A DNA stretch of 64,000 nt from Immersiella caudata (lineage: Eukaryota; Ascomycota; Sordariomycetes; Sordariales; Lasiosphaeriaceae). Where the stretch lies: NCBI GenBank assembly GCA_030512335.1, contig JAULSU010000001.1, positions 3,844,001 through 3,908,000 on the forward strand. The letters are read 5' to 3'. A model generated the notes under the pieces. The model was given only the letters and a program-made list of their open reading frames with translations. It had not been told where the DNA came from and did not search any database. Position 1 is the first letter of the stretch, and each line of letters begins with the position of its first letter. This document shows positions 55,472 through 64,000 of this stretch, piece after piece. The position numbers and the translations under genes are program-made.

Positions 55472-56638
55472 AAGCGGCGGCTAGGGAGAGGCACGATGGA
55501 AAGAATAGGGATGTTAGGGACAATTTCCAATCATCAGTCTCGACGAACTGGTTATGGTCAGGAGGCTATCCTTCTGCAAGGTGTTCAAGCTAGGGGTTTT
55601 TTCTTATCATGCAAATGCTTGTGCAATGTACAATTATGGGATTCAGCTGCGCTGCACATAACGGCGCTGATGAACAGGGAGAGAGCCAGAGCCAGAGCCA
55701 GCACGGTTCTTCGCTGCGATGGTTGCGAAGCACGGTGGACGGTGGCTCGACGCATCGGGAATCAGGACGTTGCAGAGGGGTCACGCTTCAGCTCTCATTG
55801 CTTCATCAGTGTCATAACAGCGCAGTGGCATATCGAAATGATGTATTTTCTGCTACGGGAACTATACGAATGAGTCATTTGTCTTGAAACCTGTGAATAA
55901 ACCCGTCAGCATTGAAGACCGTAAAAGATAAACAGTCGATAATTTTTTCGGGGAGGCCAATTTGTTCAGAAGTCCGTTTCATTCATCGAGTTCCGAAGAA
56001 CCCTAACATAAGAGGTACCAGAATAAAGTGTAATGTTGTGCATCATCATGAAATTGGGGGCATCAAGGGGATATGGGCGACGACTCACTGTTTGATGGGA
56101 GCTGTGAGCAGCGTTGGTGAGTATGGGCAATTCACAGCCAGCCTGGCGCGAGGAGAAGTCGGCTTTCTGGGACTGCGTCCATTCAAAACAGGACTTCGAG
56201 GAATGCCGAAATCGCCAAGCGCATCTGGCTTGAGAGTAACGGGCCTGCAGTTTCGCATGCGCCCATTTCCAGCCCGGTCGACCTTCACCTTAGGGCAGTA
56301 CTGACCAGCATTCGGATTTCGTTGAAGATCTCGAGCTTCTGGTCCTTCGTGGCTGCGGAAGATTGGCGTGCAAGGCTTTGAAGAGGAAGAAAATCGCGGT
56401 TTTATGGGTCGCCATTCGTCCAAGAAATTTCAAGGTCACGCACGCCTTCACGTGTGAGTGGGGCACTCTCGGCCAATTACAGGCAGGCCCTAAGCAAGCG
56501 ACAAATTTCTCCGCCCACACGAATTATCCCCAACGACTGCCCCGAAATTTCGAGACGAACTTCATTCCTCCCGATCGCAAAGTTGACGACAACCACCACG
56601 GCCCCCCCTTCGACAACCGATCACTACTAATCGCCAAA
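55472..56638. other. Intergenic, U2AF65 3' UTR and S13 promoter
   Basis: About 1.2 kb. The first part should be the U2AF65 3' UTR, the last few hundred bases the promoter and short leader of the ribosomal protein gene. I do not see an HomolD-type box. Nothing else is recognised. Confidence 0.6.
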
Positions 56639-57508
56639 ATGGGTCGTCTTCACAGCAAGGGCAAGGGCATTTCTGCCTCCGCCGTCCCCTACTCCCGCAA
56701 CGCCCCCTCGTGGCTCAAGACCACCCCCGAGCAGGTCGTCGACCAGATCTGCAAGCTCGCCAAGAAGGGCGCAACTCCCTCCCAGATCGGTGTCGTCCTC
56801 CGTGACTCGCACGGCATTGCCCAGGTCAAGCTCGTTACTGGTATGCAACTCTCATTTGAACCGCGAAAGGACCTCGGACCGCTGGAGCAAATGGCTGATA
56901 CGCTTGCAGGCAACCGCATTCTCCGCATTCTCAAGAGCAACGGTATGACATGAACCCCTCTGGTTGCAAAATAAAGAAACAACGCAAATATGGAATTGCC
57001 ACAAATCGGGCACTGGGATCTCTTCTGCTAGGCGGCGACTGCCATGTCCCGCACAGCAGGTGAGGATTGCCGCATGCTGGTCATCATCCATTGTCCGATT
57101 GACTGCGGCGGTCTCTACTCAACTTAACGGTTGATGGGACTAGACTGCACACCATTAGGACTTTGGATCTTGGCCACGCAACCAAGATTGAAATCCCAAT
57201 GCCTCTGTACGGTCACGGCTGACAGAGAGACAATGCGCAGGCCTCGCACCTACCCTCGCTGAGGACTTGGTAAGTGTGCAGCCCCCGAATGTTGAGTTCA
57301 TGCTAACTTTTCTTAGTACATGCTCATCAAGAAGGCTGTCGCCGTCCGCAAGCACCTTGAGCGCAACCGCAAGGACCGTGACGCCAAGTTCCGCCTGATT
57401 CTTATCGAGTCCCGTATCCACCGTCTTGCCCGCTACTACAAGACCGTTGGTGTCCTCCCTCCCACCTGGAAGTACGAGTCCGCCACTGCCAGCACCATTG
57501 TCTCCTAA
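56639..57508 (+). CDS. rps13: 40S ribosomal protein S13 (uS15)
   Basis: Four exons, 56639-56840, 56910-56942, 57241-57269 and 57317-57508, giving 151 aa, the same length as yeast S13. The sequence starts MGRLHSKGKGISASAVPYS and ends KYESATASTIVS. Splicing restores VKLVTGNRILRILKSNGLAP and EDLYMLIKKAVAVRKHLER. Two of the exons are only 33 and 29 nt. Intron 2 (56943-57240, 298 nt) is far longer than the others (69 and 47 nt) and has two hairpins near its 3' end. uS15 sits in the small subunit platform. Confidence 0.97.
56943..57240 (+). other. Long S13 intron with two hairpins
   Basis: The 298-nt intron has ATCTTGG (57167-57173) paired with CCAAGAT (57182-57188), and CTCTGT (57203-57208) paired with ACAGAG (57222-57227), just before its 3' splice site. 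Ribosomal protein introns often host snoRNAs or bind their own protein. I do not find convincing C/D or H/ACA boxes, so the role is open. Confidence 0.4.
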
Positions 57509-57902
57509 GCGTGAACTGGGCCGCTGGGCAGCGCCGCGGAGGTTTGTGGTGATTTACGAGTTCTGGTTCTTTGCAGGACGGCCAGAGGCATAAAGCCCGG
57601 CCGTAGGAGTTGGGGAATGGAAAGGAAACTTGCATTCTAGATTACTGCAATATGAACGAACCTACGAAGGCCATTGCCGGTTGAGAGGGGAGCGTAGTCA
57701 GGAGAAATCCAAAAGGATATGTTCTCCCAAGATATGCATTCTTGCTATCAAGTGGTATCATACACAACAATGTACCCTTTCCGCCGTAAACTCCATGCGC
57801 CCGAAGCATTCATTCCAATCGTCCAAGACTGTCATAGCTCTGGATCTCAGCTCCAGCGCATGCAATCGTCGACCATCAACCTCTGTGACAAACCCTGGCT
57901 CT
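57509..57902. other. Convergent 3' region, S13 / Sdc1
   Basis: This 394-nt gap between convergent genes should contain both 3' UTRs. Nothing else seen. Confidence 0.65.
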
Positions 57903-58686
57903 CTAGGACGCAGTTCCTTCAAGTTCTTTCGACCGAGTGAGCAAATACTCTCCCAGCACTCGTAGAGGGTCTTTTGGCCTGGCCCAGCACTCGTCAGCAA
58001 ACATTCCCCAGGCCGGGCACCAAGAAACACCAAGAAGACTCACTGCTCATATGCTATCAACTTCATCCCATCGAGCAACACTCCCGTAACCTTGGTATTA
58101 AGATACTGTCGCACTGGCGCGCCATGCGGCGGCGCCTCGGAAGGCATTGTAAAGCCCGTATCTGGGTGCGCCGATGCCGCGCGCGAGCCGGTCCGCTCGG
58201 TCTCGCCGTTGGTGGTTGAGTTGCGCATTGGGGTGCTCACGCGCGGTGGGAGCGGTGATGGTGCTACGAGGGAGGGTGCTGGTGGGATCGAGGGTTGCGT
58301 GACTGTGGGAGGGGTAGCTGTTGTGGGTTGCTAATGGTAGGGGAGTGGTTAGTTTGGGTGTGTGTTTGGGAGATTTCCGCGCGGGTTGCTTTCTTTGTTG
58401 GCAATAGGGGAGGGGAGCTGGGCTGCGGATAGGGCTTTGTTTGCTGTTATGCGCAGGGAATGGGTCGAGATCGAGAAAACTAGGGAATGCATACTGGTAG
58501 ATCAACCATATCCACATCCTTGGTGTCAGTTTGCCCTTGTGTTGCTTGCGCCAGTGGGATATTTTGCTGAGGCTCAACGGGCACCAAGTTTGCAGGCACC
58601 TGCTCATGAAGCTCGGGTGGAGCACCACCAGGCAGGTTGGCTGTCGCCAATGCAGACGCGGATGCCTCTGGTGGTAGGTCTGACAT
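57903..58686 (-). CDS. sdc1: COMPASS subunit Sdc1 (DPY30 family)
   Basis: Three exons on the minus strand, 58686-58495, 58330-58044 and 57978-57903, giving 184 aa. Sdc1 is a subunit of the Set1/COMPASS H3K4 methyltransferase. The DPY30 dimerisation motif is completed by the last junction: PVRQYLNTKVTGVLLDGMKL followed by IAYEQPKDPLRVLGEYLL. The N-terminal two thirds are rich in Pro, Ala and Thr and likely disordered (start MSDLPPEASASALATANL). The first intron is 164 nt, the second 65 nt. The tiny 76-nt last exon is easily missed but is needed for the motif. Confidence 0.93.
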
Positions 58687-59038
58687 TTTGTATCGTTATT
58701 TGAAGAGCAATTGGAGCGATGGCAGGGGTATGGCGCGTAGTTGTGACCTGTGGATGTGGGATGAAGCTCTCTGGTCAAGAGCTCGGGACAGTTGCAGTGG
58801 GGTTGGGAAGTTGAAGCAAAGCATGGACACCAAGTCACGGGACGTCGCGCCTTCACTGACACTTCACGTCGCGTGCCGCGCTCTCTGCCTGAACTCAACT
58901 CGCTGCCGCTCTGATCACACCGAACGATGTCAAGTATTGTCAGTACGGTGCAGTTGGGCTGGGGACGGTATTCCGACATCTCATAAATTCTTTTCGTTTT
59001 CATATTTTGCGACTTGGTTTTGTACACTCGCAACCTCA
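58687..59038. promoter_or_regulatory. Divergent promoter, Sdc1 / FAN1
   Basis: This 352-nt region separates divergent Sdc1 (minus) and FAN1 (plus). No distinctive element recognised. Confidence 0.55.
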
Positions 59039-61830
59039 ATGGACAGTTTTGTGCAAATGTCGATGGCTAGTGGGTCGGTCAGCACTCGCATCAAGTCGGA
59101 GGGGCCACCGGCGAAGAAAGCTCGTCTAAAACACAGCGATGATGATGACGAGGACTCGTCTTTCGCCGAGCACGATGAACCCGCCGGCGAAGTCTCATTG
59201 GAGTCTCGCATGAGATCTTTTGAAGACCAGCCTGGATTCGACGCTAACGCCGAAGTGGACGATGACTTTTACTCGGGACCCCAGAGGCAGACGGCGTTCG
59301 AAAGATCCTTGCCTGCGGTATTAGTCGACAAGGAGGCTATCGAAGAGTATGAAACAATGAAAGCTTCCCAAACTTCTCACGCTTCCGAAGCCGGCCAGAA
59401 AATATCAGACGGTGCAGCATCAAGAATAGAAAGCCGTAAATGGGTGCGAGGGAATAGCTCCATCTATGTTGATGCATTCAACCTTGCCCTCGACACTGTC
59501 TTGGAAGACGAAGCTCACCTGTTTGACGACAAAGAAGAATGTGTCTTTGAGCAGTGGAGAGGATTGGACTACGAGGCACAATACTTGTCAGTCTCAGCAT
59601 GTGTGATATGATTAGCCAGCTAACAAGAAGCAGATATGTTCGCCTCTTCTTGCGTAAAACAGCATCATGGCACCGCGTTGAGCGTCTCGGATATCATAAC
59701 GATATCTCAAACGTCGATCTTGCGACTGCAAGCCTTCTGGAGCCCCGCGTCCTTCCTGGAGTGCAGGAAGATTATCAGGCGGGGGAAGGGGCTGTTGGAA
59801 TGACGCAAGAGTGGTCACTGGGTGTCAGCTTCACCTTTGCTGATGATTCGGAGTCCCACATCAAGGACATGGAGGAGGCAGCATCGCTCTTGAGCTTGGA
59901 TGAGCTGAAGGTGCTGGCGAAAGATGCCAAGTTTCAGGGCAAGAATAAAGCAGATCTCGTCAAGTCTTTCTGCCGAATGAGCTCGCGACAGTCGGGCCTC
60001 TTGTCGTTGGGCCTACGACGTTCCAGCACAAATGGCTCAGCTTCCGATGACAGCAGATCAAGAGATGTGAGCCCGGTCAAACCGGACTCCAATCGAAATG
60101 CGCACTTTCTAGCCAAAATCCTGGCCACCACCGGACCGCTTATCCGACTGTCAGAACCCGCCTTCAAGCTGTTTGAGCGAGTCCATCTTGTTTTCTACCG
60201 ATCTACTGAGTGGACAGAAAAGTCACTGACAACAATCATCCTGGCGAAGATCTCGCGAAGAAACTTCCCAGACTATATTGTGTGCCGTTCCACCAACATC
60301 TTCGCATCCCGGAAACGGCTCCTCGAGTTTGAGGATTCCATGCGGCAAGAGTACGAAGTCGACAAAGTCCTCGAGTTCAATGGGCCCTCTGGAGAAGCTG
60401 GGTTTCTCAAGGTGTTGGAGCTTTTCGAGGCTGTGGCACCTCGGTGGAGGCAGCTTCTCCAGGACGAGCAACGCAAAGAGAATGAAGTTTACGAGTTTGG
60501 CGAGGGCGCGTACTTGCGCCGGTTCACTGGAGCTCATGCTTACACACGAATCGCACACAAGGCCGCTCACGTTCTTGGCAGACTACACAGGTATTGTGAA
60601 GAGTATGAGTTGCTCACTGAACTGCTTGGCCAACGCCTCTTTCACCCAGGACGACGTGGATCATGGTACCAGCGTAAAGCTTTGCTGGAGGAGCGGTATA
60701 TGTGGGAATGCGATCCCAGCCCTTCGTCGACTGATCCTGATGTGCGAAAGAAGCACTGGTACCGTGTCGCCGTCACAACGTGTGAAACTGCCCTCGAAGA
60801 TCGCGACTGTCACCTCATCTACCATCACGACTTGCAAAAGCGCCTCTTGAAGTTGGAGAAGAGACTTCGCATTCCTCGGCGTCTCCAGCACGATTTTGGC
60901 CACGTCACGCTCCGCCAGCCCGAGGAACACACAGTGGAAGGCGTACAATTAGTTCGCAATGAGCCAGACGCCAAAGGAAAAGCCGGTCGCGGGCCGAGCA
61001 CCAAGACCATTTGGCTTGATGAACTTGGCGAACCCGGAGAAGACGGCACACCGCTGCATGTGGTATGTGCGATTGCTGCTGTTTTTGTTTTTTTTTTGCC
61101 CCCTTTAGTCCTTTTACCTTATTGTCTCAGGAGGTACCTCCTCAGACCTCTGAGGCATGCAAATGTTGTCCTAGAATGGAAGTTAGCAGCTGACATCAAC
61201 CACCAGAGCGTCGAGGAGATGTGTTTGTCTCATTACCGCAGCCAGGGATGGAAAGGCTATCACAGCGAAGGCGGCATCCTACGAACATTGTTTGCCTATC
61301 TGTTCTTCGACATCCTCTTCATCTACATCCCAAATGTCTTCCAGACGGCGTTTCAAACCTGCCCCCTCGATCTCCACTCCGACGCATTTTATCCCGCCCG
61401 CGCCAGCGAGATCAACCATAGACTGGTGGAGATCGCCAACGGCGAAGCTGGACGGCTGCTACGTGAGGTAGACGAGCGGGAGCGGGAGCGCCGAACCTGC
61501 GCCGTGGGCCTGAACTGGGACTTTGAATACGAGGACCTCAGCGAGCTGGTGAGTTGCTTTGAGGGTGGAGCGCTGGCAGCCATCTGCAAAGTGATGGCTC
61601 AAGACTACAAGTCCCGAGGTTCCGGAGTGCCAGATCTCGTACTTTGGAGGACAGAATCGCCCGGCGGCGGCGGCAGCAGTGGCAAGGGCGAAGTCATGTT
61701 CTCCGAAGTCAAGAGCGCCAACGACCGGCTCAGCGATACGCAGCGACTCTGGATAGACGTTCTGACCGGAGCGGGAGTCCGCGTTGCGCTGTGCAATGCG
61801 ATCGCGAAGGAGACGCGGACGATTGGTTGA
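59039..61830 (+). CDS. fan1: Fanconi-associated nuclease 1 (FAN1)
   Basis: Three exons, 59039-59586, 59634-61062 and 61207-61830, giving 866 aa. FAN1 is a 5' flap endonuclease and exonuclease for interstrand crosslink repair. The first junction (5' site GTCAGT, 47-nt intron) restores EAQYLYVRLFLRKTASWHR. A SAP-like segment (LSLDELKVLAKDAKFQGKNK) lies near residue 270. The VRR-NUC catalytic core has D802 in VPDLVLWR and E826-V-K828 in SEVKSANDRLSDTQRLW, the PD-(D/E)xK pattern. A TPR-like middle region links them. No UBZ finger is present, as is usual for fungal forms. Intron 2 (144 nt) is an introner-like element and is stop-free in frame, so the unspliced frame reads through it; homology places it outside the protein (LHV-SVEEMCLSHYR). 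Confidence 0.95.
61063..61206 (+). mobile_element. Introner-like element, copy 2 (intron 2 of FAN1)
   Basis: This 144-nt intron begins gtatgtgcgatt and ends gctgacatcaaccaccag, matching the monooxygenase intron at 9897-10030 along its whole length apart from a longer T-tract. The central part tgtctcaggaggtacctcct continues into gacctctgaggcatgcaaat and forms an imperfect stem; aggaggtacctcct is itself a perfect palindrome. The insertion phase differs: between codons here, after the second codon base in the monooxygenase. Confidence 0.88.
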
Positions 61831-64000
61831 GTGCAAACTGACTGCCCTGGTGGAACTTACCGCCCGTCGTTTGTGACGTTGGGATCAAAATAGCAGCACT
61901 CAATATCCAGTCCGTCCCAGACTCGAGCAAACACCGGCCAAGAGTCCCAGCAGGAGATCCTCTGCTTCCCATGCCAATATCAGAGCTCCCGGGTCGGCAG
62001 CTCGGGTAGCTTCATGCCAACACGCGCGTCCAACCGCACGTGGAAGACGAAACGAGATGCTTTGTGCGACAAGAGATTGGAGAGATTGGAACGCGGCCAA
62101 AAATAGAGTCAAAATGCTACCACTGGCTGGGTGTTTCGAAGTGTTCCATGAAGCTTTCGAAACGCTCAAACGACGAACCACGCAGCTGCATGCGCATCAC
62201 CAACCCTTCCTCGCCTCTCTGGCGCTTCGTTTCATGACGACCTGGCCTTTCTCGGCCGCATTGCAAGCAGGGGCCCCTTGCTTGCCTGCCGCCAATAGTG
62301 ACCAGAATCTCGCTTTGATTTGAGGGCAAAATACATGTCGGATGTCGATTGATTGCGTCGCAATGTCGATGTTCAGACGCATGTCGGGGTTCCCGCGAGT
62401 GAGGAGACAAGGCAGATGCGCACCCAAACTCGGCTTAGAATGGGGAGTTGCTATATTGCTTCAGGTCACAGGCTCGATGCGTTGCGACGCAGGCAGGCTC
62501 CCTCTTCCGCCTGCTCCATCCCGTCACACGGAAGTACACCAAGATGCAGGCGGGTGCACACCGACGATTACCTGTTCTGCTCACCTTGGCCATCTGTCGA
62601 TGCTGGATCGTGGTTGGGCGACAAGGCATCCACAAGGCACCCGCCCAGCGCCGCCACTTGATCTCACCTTGCTGATGGCTTGAAGGGCTGCAGATCTGCT
62701 GCTCCGTTCTTCCACGTATCACGCAATACGAGCCAGTCCCCAAGGAGTTCCTGGACCGACTCCCTGGTTTTCGCCATTGCCATCAAAATATCGGTCCAAT
62801 ACCAACCCCCTCTCCCCATCGTGTGTCACGTCGCAAGGAACACAGACAGCAAGACGCAAGAGCCAGAGAGAAATAAAAAGTCAGTTCTCACTCGGCGCTT
62901 AAAGCTCACAATGCGTTGCATATTGGCCTTCACCCCTGCTCTTTCTCCCGTCTCTTCACAACCCCCCTCCCGAGCCAATCACACCCCTCCCGCACCCTGC
63001 CGCCCTGTCCTCGTCCAACTCGTCACTCGTCCACGAACCCCACCCACCCCAGCGCTCGGCGCTTAACCAACACCACACAAGCCAATCACGGCGAGCGGAG
63101 CTCCCCTTGTGGCTCCCCTCGACGCGGAGCCATGCGGGCGGGATGGCGCTACGCCCATTCGGTCGAGTATGTTCTAGCCCACGCGCCGGAGAGGTACGGG
63201 GAGCAATCTTTGCTGGGAAACAGACGATGTGATGATTGCCATCCCCATCCCGCGAGAAAGGAGAGGGGGAGGGAGCGGGGGCCCTTTTCCCGTCTGTCTG
63301 GTTACCAAAAAGCGGGAAGGCAAGCCCAACGAAGGAGGGAGGAGAAAATAACCTTTTGCATACGGACAAGAGCACATCCTGCATCGAGGAGCGCGTGAAA
63401 CGAAACCAAACACACACACACACACACACACACAAAAGCAAGGTACACTCACCTAGGTACCCAACCTAATCGGACACCATCTTGCAGCTCTCTGGAGTAC
63501 ATTTGTGTGGGCGTCGAGCCAAGGCGGGTCGCCCTCCGAGAAACCAACCACCTTGTTCCCGTAGCGTGCCCGTCCGATCGGAAGGAAAGGAAAGGTAGGT
63601 CAGTTTGGGGCTGGCCATCGCAAACATGTCAATACACAAGCTGGCCGCGTTTCCGGGCCTGTAGGACGAACAAAAAAGCAAGCCACGTCACAAAGGGGAA
63701 TCATCACAAACAATACGTTTCGAATGCGCTCCATTTATGCGGTGCAAAACAAAGAGCTACCTGGATCCGTAAATCACTTTCCTCCTATCCAGTCGTCCCT
63801 GGTCAGAAGTTTTGTGAAACTTCCTTCCCGACTCTGTTGGTATCGATATCCACCCAAGTTGGCTGTGCGTGGCCCCCAGTAAATCAACAAAAAAAAACCC
63901 TATCCCACGACGAGGACGCCGCCAGCAACGCCGAATAACTCCGTGCCCTTTGCCTCGTGAAACATCCTGTATCGTAAAGCCGGCGCCATCTCACCCGTTT
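61831..64000. other. Terminal intergenic region
   Basis: About 2.2 kb after FAN1 with no supported gene. The open frames are low-complexity or overlapping. A (CA)n tract lies at 63411-63434. The end may be the upstream region of a gene outside the window. Confidence 0.55.
63411..63434 (+). repeat. (CA)n microsatellite
   Basis: Twelve CA dinucleotides in noncoding DNA. Confidence 0.95.

Overview
The window is nuclear DNA of a filamentous ascomycete (Pezizomycotina, most likely a Sordariomycete-like genome). The evidence is spliced protein-coding genes with short GT...CT(R/G)AC...AG introns (mostly 47-90 nt), moderately GC-rich composition, and fungal-specific genes such as LCL3, RAX2 and the conidiation regulator FlbC. 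The species cannot be named from the sequence alone. Gene models below were spliced by hand; where a protein signature is completed across a junction I say so.

Layout. 1-3.8 kb: a small Cys-rich protein gene between degenerate repeats, including an exact 21-nt-register array. 3.8-8.3 kb: an Ofd1/Tpa1-type prolyl hydroxylase and a conserved fungal protein of unknown role. 8.6-10.7 kb: a Baeyer-Villiger monooxygenase (minus). 11.9-19.2 kb: a five-finger CCCH protein of Red5/ZC3H3 type (minus), TFIIF beta, a HAD phosphatase, a second small Cys-rich MCY protein, and the membrane nuclease LCL3. 22.3-26 kb: RAX2, a polarity landmark protein. 26-45.4 kb: about 18 kb of sparse DNA holding only flbC. 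45.4-61.8 kb: a dense housekeeping block with SF3B1 (minus), a UBE3D/Ipa1-like protein, an intron-bearing tRNA-Ala(AGC) (minus), OGG1 (minus), U2AF65, ribosomal protein uS15/S13, the COMPASS subunit Sdc1 (minus) and the FAN1 nuclease. 61.8-64 kb: no gene seen.

Functional themes. SF3B1 and U2AF65, which recognise the branch point and polypyrimidine tract, lie 4.4 kb apart. OGG1 and FAN1 are two DNA repair enzymes. TFIIF beta, Sdc1 and the CCCH protein act on transcription, chromatin and nuclear RNA.

Main discovery. Intron 3 of the monooxygenase (134 nt) and intron 2 of FAN1 (144 nt), in unrelated genes 51 kb apart and on opposite strands, are copies of one another over their full length. They share a central inverted repeat and the same 5' splice and branch sites. 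This is the signature of an introner-like element, a mobile spliceosomal intron. Other points worth checking are stop-free introns of 3n length in the CCCH gene and FAN1 (one splits a zinc finger), the 21-bp array, an abrupt nucleotide-skew switch inside two genes, and tandem hairpins in the SF3B1 divergent promoter.
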